A stretch of 14,113 nucleotides of DNA from Thermoplasmata archaeon (GTDB lineage: Archaea; Thermoplasmatota; Penumbrarchaeia; Penumbrarchaeales; Penumbrarchaeaceae). Where the stretch lies: NCBI GenBank assembly GCA_023145185.1, contig JAGLEG010000060.1, positions 1-14,113 of the forward strand, written 5' to 3'. Within the stretch, counting starts at the first letter, position 1; the number at the start of each line of letters is the position of its first letter. This document shows, in pieces, positions 1 through 6,644 of this stretch. Below the pieces are notes generated by a model. It was given only the letters and a program-made list of their open reading frames with translations. It ran no database searches and was not told where the DNA came from. The position numbers and the translations under genes were made by a program.

Positions 1-1271
1 AGGTCGCCGTCGTTATCGTAATCGCACCAGGTCCCCCCGTCCGAATCCCAGATCCTCAGGTCAGCATCCTCGGAGACGTCGGTGAAGGTCCCGTCCCCGT
101 TGTTCCGGAAGAGGAACGAGTAGGCGTAGTCGATATAGCTCTTGACCTGCGGGATCCACATGTCAAGGTCCCCGTCGTTGTCGTAATCACCCCAGGCGAT
201 CCCGAAGAACAGCTCCTCCTGTTCGAGGACCACGGTGGGAATGCCCGTCTGGTCCCTCACATTGGTGAACGTGTGTCCCCCATCCCAACCGCTATTTTCC
301 CACAGCTGGGAGTCGTCACAGATAAGCGTCCTGTAGGGGTCCTTGTGTGCCAGGTTGGAGGACCACATGTCCAGATCGCCGTCATTGTCGTAATCGGCCC
401 ACTGCGAGCCTGCGGTGTGTCCGTAGAACGTATCCGTGGGGGTTCTGGTCGGCTCTCCGGCACACCCCCTCTCCCTGGCGACGTCAATGAAGGTCCCGTC
501 CCCCTGGTTCTCCCAGAGGTAGTTGGGTGATATCAGGTAGTTGGACACGTAGATGTCTATCCATCCGTCGTCGTTGTAGTCGCCGAAATTCACGCCCATG
601 CCAGCGTTCGGCTCCTCCCGATCGTCGTTCCAGTCAACTATGCCTGCCTCACCTGTAATATCTGTGAAACGGCCGCCTCCCTCGTTCCTCCAGAGGGTGT
701 CGATATATTTCACATTGTCATCGTCCCGCCAGTTCACCACGTATATGTCAAGGTCGCCGTCGTGATCTATATCGCCCGCACCCGTGGCGATGCTCGGGCT
801 TCCATCATCCACTCCTGTGGGCCCGGAGAGATGGGAGGCGTTCACGTAGCCGTAGCGTGGAGGTCCCGTGTTCATCCAGACCGAATCCTGGTAGTTGTAG
901 GGATGTCCCGCTGAAAATATATCCAGATATCCATCGTTGTCCAGGTCCACCCATACGGAGTATCCCGAGTTCTTCAGGCCCACTGATCCCGTGACCTCCC
1001 TGAACTCATATCCCGGCGGCCCCATGTTCTTGAACAGCCTGGAGCCCTTTACGAGGAGGTCCTGATAACCATCCATGTTCCAGTCGCCCCATACGAAAGA
1101 ATCGCCCCTGACCCCGGAGAGGCCCAGTTCCGAGCTGACGTTGATGAAAATGGGAGTGGATGTCTCCAGGTAGGATATCTCAGCACCATCCACAACAGGT
1201 CGGTCGGTCAGATGGACGGTTGCGGATGCTATCAACACGGCGATCATGATCAATAGATGTAACTTTCTCAC
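1..1271 (-). CDS. Secreted VCBS/FG-GAP repeat protein (partial, C-terminus beyond the left edge)
   Basis: The reading frame is open from a GTG at 1269-1271 to the window edge, giving 424 visible residues. A GGAGG Shine-Dalgarno lies 7 nt upstream of the GTG. Residues 1-20 form a signal peptide: basic MRK, then a hydrophobic core from about 4 to 19. The rest is built from repeats of about 46-69 residues, each with a calcium-binding-like DxDxDGxxD loop. These loops start near residues 63, 109, 167, 231, 293, 362 and 417 (for example DYDNDGDLD). They are interleaved with segments of the form LWxNxGDGTFxDV. This is the VCBS/FG-GAP pattern, predicted to fold as beta-propeller blades with a calcium in each blade. 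The family acts outside the cell in adhesion or as a surface scaffold; the ligand here is unknown. It is last in a minus-strand series of four genes, 53 nt after the PDO-like gene. A C-terminal anchor or enzymatic domain could lie beyond the edge. Confidence 0.92.
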   Translation of the reverse strand, partial: MRKLHLLIMIAVLIASATVHLTDRPVVDGAEISYLETSTPIFINVSSELGLSGVRGDSFVWGDWNMDGYQDLLVKGSRLFKNMGPPGYEFREVTGSVGLKNSGYSVWVDLDNDGYLDIFSAGHPYNYQDSVWMNTGPPRYGYVNASHLSGPTGVDDGSPSIATGAGDIDHDGDLDIYVVNWRDDDNVKYIDTLWRNEGGGRFTDITGEAGIVDWNDDREEPNAGMGVNFGDYNDDGWIDIYVSNYLISPNYLWENQGDGTFIDVARERGCAGEPTRTPTDTFYGHTAGSQWADYDNDGDLDMWSSNLAHKDPYRTLICDDSQLWENSGWDGGHTFTNVRDQTGIPTVVLEQEELFFGIAWGDYDNDGDLDMWIPQVKSYIDYAYSFLFRNNGDGTFTDVSEDADLRIWDSDGGTWCDYDNDGD

Positions 1272-1278
1272 GGCCCGG

Positions 1279-1291
1279 CCTCCAATGGAGG
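1279..1291 (-). promoter_or_regulatory. Palindrome covering the Shine-Dalgarno of the repeat protein
   Basis: CCTCCAATGGAGG is a perfect 13-bp odd palindrome. On the minus strand its second half is the GGAGG ribosome site of the GTG start at 1271. In the mRNA it could form a 5-bp stem with a 3-nt loop that hides the ribosome site. A TATA-like CTATAT element on the minus strand near 1308-1316 would put the transcript start upstream of this hairpin. The palindrome is seen; the regulatory role is inferred. Confidence 0.35.
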
Positions 1292-1324
1292 TCCAGGTAT
1301 AGGCTGATGATGATATAGAATTTC

Positions 1325-1972
1325 TCACTCGGTGTCGGATATCTTCTCTTCAAGGATCTGCATAACCTCTCCCATATCATATACGCCGGTGAACTTCAGA
1401 CCGTCATTCCCGACCGTCATCGGGAGCCCGATCACGTGAAACTGCTGGGCGGCCTCTGGGAAATCCGTCACGTCGACGATGGACGAGGTCATCCCGCTGT
1501 TAACATAGGCTATCTTGTTTGCGATCTCTATGGTCTCGTCGCACCTTGGGGTCGCAGGGGTAACGAAAACCTGTAGAGAGCTCGACTCCATCTTTGAGAT
1601 CCTCTCGATCACCTCATCCTCCAGTCCGGTCTCTCCGGCAGAGGTGAGCACTATCAGTGATATGAACGACTTGAGCGTGTTGCCGCCCGGCATGCCGTAG
1701 AAAATAATACCCCTGTCCGACCCATCCTTGTCCTGCACGACAATGGCCGGCCTCCTCTCGAGGATGTAGTCAACTTCCTCATCATCGCCCTCTGTGAGGA
1801 TTTCGCAGGATATCCTCTCATCCATCTCCGCGATCTCCAGGAGCAGCGATTTGAGGTTCTCATAGGGCTCGTTCTTGTTCGCGGGGATATGCGCGACAAG
1901 TTTTACGGCCTCACTGAGTCCTTCAAGCTCATTTTCGATGGCCTTCTTATCCTCAGGCTGTAGCAATACCAT
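1325..1972 (-). CDS. PDO/glutaredoxin-like protein with two thioredoxin folds and a degenerate active site
   Basis: This 215-residue protein matches the length and two-domain layout of archaeal protein disulfide oxidoreductases (PDO), related to the N-terminal part of AhpF. The N-terminal fold (about 20-110) has the typical RRPAIVV segment with a cis-Pro position (P75) and the FYGMPGGNTLKSFI helix entry, but no CxxC. The C-terminal fold (about 130-212) has VFVTPATPRC where the family usually shows VFVTPTCPYC. The catalytic CPYC is therefore T141-P-R-C144 and only the second cysteine remains. The cis-Pro loop GLP (P184) is kept. The only other cysteine is C56. A classical dithiol exchange is unlikely; the protein could work as a monothiol, glutaredoxin-like or chaperone-type member. 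The start is ATG at 1970-1972 with AAGGTG a few bases upstream. It lies 56 nt after the M29-like gene and before the secreted repeat protein. Confidence 0.85.
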   Translation of the reverse strand: MVLLQPEDKKAIENELEGLSEAVKLVAHIPANKNEPYENLKSLLLEIAEMDERISCEILTEGDDEEVDYILERRPAIVVQDKDGSDRGIIFYGMPGGNTLKSFISLIVLTSAGETGLEDEVIERISKMESSSLQVFVTPATPRCDETIEIANKIAYVNSGMTSSIVDVTDFPEAAQQFHVIGLPMTVGNDGLKFTGVYDMGEVMQILEEKISDTE

Positions 1973-2028
1973 CTTGACACCTTCGAGACTTTGATAATAT
2001 CATCCTACTAAAAACTTGCCCCCTTTCG

Positions 2029-2973
2029 TCATACGTCCAGAACGAAGCGCCCATCCTCTATGAGCGTCTTCCTGTCGATAACGAGAGTGGGTTTCAGGAT
2101 CATGGCGTCGTAATGGGCCTCACAGACCACATTGCCTCCAAATGACGAGTTGTCCCCTAGCCCGATATTCACGGTTCCAAGTGTTTTCTGGTCCTCCAGG
2201 ATATTCCCGATTATCCTGGACATGGGGTTCATACCTACGCCCAGCTTGCATATGGTTCTGACACAGCTGGAGCGGGCCATCAGCTTACGCGTCTCGACGG
2301 ACCCTTTGAGGCTCTCTACCTTGCCTCGTTTTATGATCAACTCTATCTTTCCTTTGATAGGCCCTGTGAACACGCCGTCTATTACCAGGTGGCCGTTGAT
2401 ACTGGCCTCCTTGGGGGCGATGAACACTTCGCCAGCAGGCAGGTTCGTTACTGATCCCTTCTTGTAACACAGGCCAGTATCGTCGGTTATCCACTCCCTG
2501 CCCGAGATGCTCATACGGAGGTCCGTCCCATTCTCCGATGTGAGGTGGACATTTCTGGACCTGGAGAACATCCTTCCCACCTTCCGGATCCTCTTGGCCA
2601 TCGAGCTGTAGTTCGCCTCGAGCCCTCCTTTCTCCAGCATCTCCATGGTGATGCCGGGCATTGTTGCGACCCTTGCGCCGTTGGCCAGGGCCGTCCTTGT
2701 TGCGTTGGAATACGTTATGGAGTAGGTGGTCGGGGCCACTATGACGTCGCTGTCTATCATAACGCCTGCGACGATCCTCGGAGGCTCGTCCCCGTGAAAT
2801 TTTCCCATGGGGAGCTCCATCAGAAGCGGTGACGTGCACACCTTTTCCGCGGCCTTGTAGAAGACCTGTGCTATCTCGATCGTGCCCCTGTCACAGAGGA
2901 TCAACAGGCGCTCTGACCTCTTGACGTTAAGGCAGTTCTCCAGTGTCTGCTTGGCCTTTTCGATATGGTCCAT
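2029..2973 (-). CDS. M29/AmpS-like (COG2309) aminopeptidase-family protein
   Basis: This 314-residue protein has the layout of the short archaeal members of the leucyl aminopeptidase T/AmpS group (COG2309), which in characterised enzymes are cytosolic two-metal aminopeptidases. An N-terminal Rossmann-like half (about 20-115) precedes a C-terminal metal-site half. Visible family motifs are NLPAGEVFIAP (177-187, with the expected ligand E182), GVGMNP (245-250), IGLGDNSSFGG (270-280) and HYD (H287, D289). Two positions look changed from the usual pattern: K243 where ELGxGxNP is common, and N269 where xHIGLGDN is common. Activity is therefore uncertain. The ATG at 2971-2973 follows a purine-rich GGAGAGAGGAG ribosome site. 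A 196-nt gap separates it from pdxS and is rich in dyads. Alternatively it is a catalytically altered member with a binding role. Confidence 0.85.
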   Translation of the reverse strand: MDHIEKAKQTLENCLNVKRSERLLILCDRGTIEIAQVFYKAAEKVCTSPLLMELPMGKFHGDEPPRIVAGVMIDSDVIVAPTTYSITYSNATRTALANGARVATMPGITMEMLEKGGLEANYSSMAKRIRKVGRMFSRSRNVHLTSENGTDLRMSISGREWITDDTGLCYKKGSVTNLPAGEVFIAPKEASINGHLVIDGVFTGPIKGKIELIIKRGKVESLKGSVETRKLMARSSCVRTICKLGVGMNPMSRIIGNILEDQKTLGTVNIGLGDNSSFGGNVVCEAHYDAMILKPTLVIDRKTLIEDGRFVLDV

Positions 2974-3013
2974 TCACTCCTCTCTCCGATCCACAGTTAA
3001 AGGGTGGAGTGCA

Positions 3014-3142
3014 CAGGCAAAGGCCTGACGGACAGCCCGAACAAAAGTTACTTTTGGGGTACCTACAAAAAGGTACGTCAATCAGTAGGGTCTTACGCCC
3101 TATACACCCCGATTAAATAGCAATAGGATACTATTTCTATTT
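3014..3142. repeat. Cluster of five short dyads between pdxS and the M29-like gene
   Basis: The 196-nt gap at 2974-3169 holds five closely spaced inverted repeats. They are CAGGC/GCCTG (3014-3027, 4-nt loop), the 15-bp odd palindrome CAAAAGTTACTTTTG (3042-3056), GTACCT/AGGTAC (3059-3064 and 3071-3076), TAGGG/CCCTA (3086-3090 and 3098-3102), and AATAG/CTATT (3122-3126 and 3131-3135). The last is flanked by further AAATAG/CTATTT copies at 3115-3120 and 3137-3142. They could be regulator-binding sites for the M29-like gene, processing or termination structures after pdxS, or an untranslated RNA. No known riboswitch or sRNA motif was recognised. The repeats are seen; function is inferred. Confidence 0.5.
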
Positions 3143-3169
3143 TTTGGGTTCATTTGGGATATATGAGAT

Positions 3170-4078
3170 TCACCAGCCCCGGTTCTGGAGCTGTTTCTCC
3201 TTGGGGATATCGGCCACGTTGATCCCCGCCATGGGGTCGCCGATGCCTTCGGAGACCTTTGCAAGGACCTTGGGATCATCGTAGTTCATGGTCGCCTCCA
3301 CGATAGCCTTGGCCATCACCTCGGGCTTCTTCGACTTGAATATGCCGGAGCCCACGAAGACGCCGTCGGTTCCCATCTGCATCATCATGGCCGCATCCGC
3401 GGGTGTCGCTATCCCGCCTGCCGCGAAGTTCACAACTGGAAGCCTCTGGAGCAGTGCCACCTCCTCCACTAGCTCGACCGGGGCCTCGATCTGCCTGGCG
3501 ACAGCGTAGAGCTCCTGCCTCGTCTTTCCCTTGAGGGACCTCACGGTTCCCATGATCGCATGCTGGTGCCTGACCGCCTCGATGATATCACCGGTCCCCG
3601 CCTCACCCTTTGTCCGGATCATGGCCGCCCCCTCGTGGATCCTTCTCAGCGCCTCTCCGAGGTCCCTTGCCCCGCACACGAACGGGATGGTGAAATCCCT
3701 CTTGTCGATATGATAGTGGGGGTCTGCCGGGGTCAACACCTCGGATTCGTCGACCATGTCCACACCCAGTGACTGCAGGATCTGTGCCTCCACGAAGTGG
3801 CCAATCCTGGCCTTGGCCATGATCGGAATGGATACGGTGTCAATGATCTCGATGATCTTGGTGGGATCTGCCATCCTGGCCACGCCGCCCTGGGCCCTGA
3901 TATCCGCCGGGACCCTCTCAAGTGCCATGACAGCAACGGCTCCCGCCTCCTCGGCGATCCTGGCCTGCGAAGCATCCGTTACATCCATCACCACGCCCCC
4001 CTTCTGCATCCTTGCGAAACCCCTCTTCAACAGTTCGGTGCCATGGCGAAGCTTTTCAAGATCTATCTCCCTAATCAT
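3170..4078 (-). CDS. pdxS: Pyridoxal 5'-phosphate synthase lyase subunit PdxS
   Basis: PdxS builds pyridoxal 5'-phosphate (vitamin B6) from ribose 5-phosphate, glyceraldehyde 3-phosphate and ammonia. It is the TIM-barrel synthase of the cytosolic PdxS-PdxT complex, where PdxT supplies ammonia from glutamine. From the ATG at 4076-4078 the protein is 302 residues, normal for the family. The key residues are visible: D32 in VVMDVTD, K89 in IMAKARIGH and K157 in RTKGEAGTG, the two lysines that carry imine intermediates. The phosphate site FAAGGIATPADAA and GSGIFKS follow. A GTG at 4085-4087 would add three residues, but it overlaps the GAGGTGA ribosome site that serves the ATG, so the ATG is preferred. 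No pdxT is seen in the window. The gene is divergent from nreA across a short promoter region. Confidence 0.98.
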   Translation of the reverse strand: MIREIDLEKLRHGTELLKRGFARMQKGGVVMDVTDASQARIAEEAGAVAVMALERVPADIRAQGGVARMADPTKIIEIIDTVSIPIMAKARIGHFVEAQILQSLGVDMVDESEVLTPADPHYHIDKRDFTIPFVCGARDLGEALRRIHEGAAMIRTKGEAGTGDIIEAVRHQHAIMGTVRSLKGKTRQELYAVARQIEAPVELVEEVALLQRLPVVNFAAGGIATPADAAMMMQMGTDGVFVGSGIFKSKKPEVMAKAIVEATMNYDDPKVLAKVSEGIGDPMAGINVADIPKEKQLQNRGW

Positions 4079-4115
4079 TTTTCTCACCTCGATACTATGG
4101 GCCCATAAGGACCCG

Positions 4116-4124
4116 TATATAATA
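4116..4124 (-). promoter_or_regulatory. TATA box of pdxS
   Basis: The minus strand reads TATTATATA here, about 40 bp before the pdxS ATG. A transcript starting about 25 bp downstream would carry a short leader of about 14 nt that includes the GAGGTGA ribosome site. Sequence and spacing fit an archaeal promoter; the start site is inferred. Confidence 0.6.
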
Positions 4125-4156
4125 GTTTTATCTGAAGGCCCCCCTCCAACGGTGGG

Positions 4157-4163
4157 TTTTAAG
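4157..4163 (+). promoter_or_regulatory. TATA box of nreA (leaderless transcript)
   Basis: TTTTAAG is centred about 28 bp before the nreA ATG at 4188, so transcription should begin at or within a few bases of the start codon. The bases just before the ATG (CGTTCTTATCCC) contain no Shine-Dalgarno, which agrees with a leaderless mRNA. Confidence 0.6.
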
Positions 4164-4187
4164 AACCCCTTTTCCCGTTCTTATCCC

Positions 4188-5465
4188 ATGGTCTATCCGT
4201 ACTGCTCTGCATGCAAAGGTACCAGGGACCTGTGCAAATTGGGCAGGTGCCCGCTGCTGGACGGGGTTCGGTCCAGGGTGCCGGACCTGGAGGTGAAGGG
4301 GCGCGTGGTGGACGGGCCCTCGCCTCCCTCGGTCTTCGTCGGAACGTATGGATATCCCAGGATCTCCGTGGGCCCGCTGGCCCCTCCGATGGCGATCCCG
4401 GGCCCGGAGAGGCTGGAGTCTTCCTCATATCTCTACGGACGGGAGGTCTCGGAGATATACTCCTTCAGGTCCTCGCTGATCAGGGGCAAACATAAACTGA
4501 ACGTGAAGATGGCAAAGGACCCCAGGTCCATGGGAAGTGAGAGGCTGTATGAGGTCGAGAAGGGCCTTCCCCTGAGGGGGAGGAAAGTGCTCTCCGCCAC
4601 CCAGGAGCTGGCCAGGTCCGCCAGGTCCGTGGACATCGAGATGAGCTCGATAAAGGACCTCTCCACCATGGCCTCGAACCCCACCCTGGGATCGATAACC
4701 ATGCCCATGGGACCTTCGATAGATGTGAGCAAGGTAAGCCTGCTGGAAAACCCCGGGGTCCCATTGAGCGTGGAGAGGGCCACCTCCGATACCGACCTTC
4801 TCGCCTCATCGGCATCCCTCGAGATGTACAGGGCCGGAGTTCCCATCGAGCACATCATCAAATTGCTCTCCATAGGGCTGCTCGGCGAGGGGAAGAGAAG
4901 AAGGCTCGTACCCACCAGATGGGCCATCACCGCCATGGACGATACGCTTTTCAACGAGAGGAAGGGGCGGCTGTCCGACCTCACGGGCCTGGATGGATAT
5001 CGGCTGTACATGGGAGAGAGGCTGGGCAACCATTTCCTGGTGATACTGTTCCCACCCCCCTTCAGGTTCGAGATGCTGGAACAGTGGCAGAGGGGGTCCC
5101 TCTGGGGAGAGGGGAACATCGCATATGACTGGGAGGGCCCCAGGGGCCGGAGGAAGTACGCATCGTCCATCACCGGCGCCTATTACTCGGCGAGGCTCTC
5201 GATCCTCGACCACCTGTTCCAGATCGGAAGGAATGCAGGGGCGGCCGTGTTGAGGTGGATCACCGATGAATACTGGGCGCCCCTTGGGGTCTGGGTCATC
5301 CGTGAGACCGTCAGAAGGCTCCTCGAGACCGCGCCGGAGGTCCATCCGGACATGGAGGGGGTGGTCAAGAGGATCGACCAGCTCTCGGGGATAGCACGCT
5401 GGAGGACCAGGTGCAGGTTCTTGACGGGGGGAAGGGAGACGACGCTGGAGGAGTTCTCCTCATAG
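4188..5465 (+). CDS. nreA: Archaeal Nre-family DNA repair protein
   Basis: Nre proteins are archaea-wide, and in haloarchaea are implicated in tolerance of DNA damage, working with the sliding clamp PCNA. This 425-residue protein covers both Nre_N and Nre_C regions. The N-terminus has a four-cysteine cluster, C6, C9, C16 and C21 (CSACK...CKLGRC), a likely zinc knuckle. The family signature GKRRRLVPTRWAITAMDD lies in the middle, followed by the conserved GNHFLVILFPPPF and YDWEGPRGRRKYA blocks. The last residues, ETTLEEFSS, resemble a PCNA-interacting peptide (QxxLxxFF) with the Gln replaced by Glu. The frame stays open upstream to 3756, but that part is antisense to pdxS. The ATG at 4188 begins at the cysteine cluster and sits at leaderless distance from a TATA box. 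The 3' end overlaps the convergent aminotransferase by 6 bp. Confidence 0.95.
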   Translation: MVYPYCSACKGTRDLCKLGRCPLLDGVRSRVPDLEVKGRVVDGPSPPSVFVGTYGYPRISVGPLAPPMAIPGPERLESSSYLYGREVSEIYSFRSSLIRGKHKLNVKMAKDPRSMGSERLYEVEKGLPLRGRKVLSATQELARSARSVDIEMSSIKDLSTMASNPTLGSITMPMGPSIDVSKVSLLENPGVPLSVERATSDTDLLASSASLEMYRAGVPIEHIIKLLSIGLLGEGKRRRLVPTRWAITAMDDTLFNERKGRLSDLTGLDGYRLYMGERLGNHFLVILFPPPFRFEMLEQWQRGSLWGEGNIAYDWEGPRGRRKYASSITGAYYSARLSILDHLFQIGRNAGAAVLRWITDEYWAPLGVWVIRETVRRLLETAPEVHPDMEGVVKRIDQLSGIARWRTRCRFLTGGRETTLEEFSS

Positions 5466-6563
5466 CTCATCGAAGAATGAGTCTATCTGGGCCAGGCCTT
5501 CCCTGAGCAGCTCGTAGTCGACGCTCAGCCCGATCCTGAACCCCTTCTCGATATGGAAGAACTCCCCGGGAATCACCTTTACACCACGCTCCTTGAGCAG
5601 CCTGCGGCAGAGCTCGACGGAGGGGATATCATGGTCATATCTTAGGAACCCGACCGAACAGCCGTCAGGTTCGGACCAGAAGAGGTCGCTCCTCCCCTTG
5701 GCCCATGTGGAGACCAGCCGCAGCTTGCTCCTCACCTCCTCGAACGCGTCCGGAAGGACATCACCCCTCCTGCGCAGGACCTCCAGGGCGACGCCGGTGC
5801 CCAGATGGGATACGAGGGGGACCATCATCAGCTTCTGATGGGCCGCCCTCCTGATGAACCTGCGCGGCCCTATCAGCCAACCCGTCATGAGCCCCCCCGC
5901 TCCGTAGACCTTGGTGACCGACGACGTTATCAACGCCCTGTCGTAATTCTGGACCATGGATGGGATCTGCTGTCTCATGGTCCCGTCCTCATCCGCATGC
6001 AGGGTGAAATCCCGAAACACCTCGTCCACAAGCACGGGCACCCCATATCTTTCGCATATGGACGCGATCTCCTTCTGCTGGTGTTCGAAAAGGGCCTTTC
6101 CCGTGGGGTTGTTGTGGTTCTGCAGGACCAACAGGTCCACCCCGGCCTTCAGCCTCTCATCCAGCTCACCCAGGTCGAACAGGTACTCATCCGGCCTTCT
6201 CTTGATGAAGGATATCCTGCATCCCATCGCCCTTGGAAGCTCCACAAGGGGCGTATAAATGGGTTTTTCCAGGAGGACCCTGCTGCCCGGGCCGACGGAC
6301 GAGAGAAAGGCGAAGGTGTTCGCCTCACTGCATCCGTTGGTGAGAAGGACCCTATCCTCCGGGACATCGTACTCATCGGCCAGAAAGGAGACCAGCTCCC
6401 GTGATCCTCCCACCGCCGACCTGTCTATCTGGCTGTCTTCCACCACGCCATCGTATATGCCCGGCCATTTTGGAGAGATATTGGACCAGGACAGGTCATA
6501 TCGGGCCGGGCCCCCATCGACCAACCAGTTAAAATGCTTGAACGGACCGAATTTGAACATCAT
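5460..6563 (-). CDS. PLP-dependent class I/II aminotransferase
   Basis: This 367-residue protein has a fold type I aminotransferase pattern. The Schiff-base lysine is K218 in SSVTKVYGAGG, followed by MTGWLIG. NNPTG (151-155) and VDEVFRDF (D180) bind the cofactor ring. NGCSEAN (76-82) is the phosphate-side loop, and R343 in GFRIGLS should bind the substrate carboxylate. It would be cytosolic and transfer an amino group from an amino acid to a 2-oxo acid; the sequence does not fix the substrate. The ATG at 6561-6563 (or the next ATG at 6558-6560) has only a weak GGATG-type ribosome site. A TATA-like element about 30 bp upstream suggests a very short leader. The 3' end overlaps convergent nreA. 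The gene would depend on PLP of the kind made by pdxS, but nothing here shows shared regulation. Confidence 0.92.
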   Translation of the reverse strand: MMFKFGPFKHFNWLVDGGPARYDLSWSNISPKWPGIYDGVVEDSQIDRSAVGGSRELVSFLADEYDVPEDRVLLTNGCSEANTFAFLSSVGPGSRVLLEKPIYTPLVELPRAMGCRISFIKRRPDEYLFDLGELDERLKAGVDLLVLQNHNNPTGKALFEHQQKEIASICERYGVPVLVDEVFRDFTLHADEDGTMRQQIPSMVQNYDRALITSSVTKVYGAGGLMTGWLIGPRRFIRRAAHQKLMMVPLVSHLGTGVALEVLRRRGDVLPDAFEEVRSKLRLVSTWAKGRSDLFWSEPDGCSVGFLRYDHDIPSVELCRRLLKERGVKVIPGEFFHIEKGFRIGLSVDYELLREGLAQIDSFFDEL

Positions 6564-6590
6564 CCATCATCCGTAGGGGACAATAGTATG

Positions 6591-6602
6591 ATAAATATAT
6601 GG
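6591..6602. promoter_or_regulatory. Shared AT-rich TATA element between divergent genes
   Basis: ATAAATATATGG is the only strong AT-rich element in the 81-bp divergent gap. On the minus strand ATATATTTAT is about 30 bp before the aminotransferase ATG. On the plus strand a start about 25 bp downstream would fall near 6625, just before the GAGGTG ribosome site (6631-6636) of the membrane EEP gene. The two promoters would overlap, so the genes could compete or be co-controlled. The motif is seen; the use is inferred. Confidence 0.45.
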
Positions 6603-6644
6603 CGTACCTCATTGAAGTGTTGACCTCCCAGAGGTGTCGCAGGG

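Noticed and set aside
2..397. Near-identical 24-bp DNA repeats (about 2-25, 167-190 and 374-397)
   Set aside because: They encode the DYDNDGD loops of the repeat protein in frame. Spacing is uneven (165 and 207 bp) and coding continues between them, so they are not a CRISPR array.
3137..3145. A T-rich run on the plus strand that might be a terminator
   Set aside because: No plus-strand gene ends near it. On the minus strand, which is the transcribed one, it is an A-run.
4079..4087. GTG start for pdxS three codons upstream of the ATG
   Set aside because: The GTG is part of the GAGGTGA ribosome site, which is well spaced for the ATG at 4078.
3756..4187. An open plus-strand frame extending nreA upstream by 144 codons
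   Set aside because: It is antisense to conserved pdxS coding sequence. Nre homology begins at the cysteine cluster after the ATG at 4188, which also lies at leaderless distance from a TATA box.
4433..5173. A 246-codon open frame on the minus strand
   Set aside because: It is antisense to nreA, Ser/Leu/Pro-rich and without recognisable motifs.
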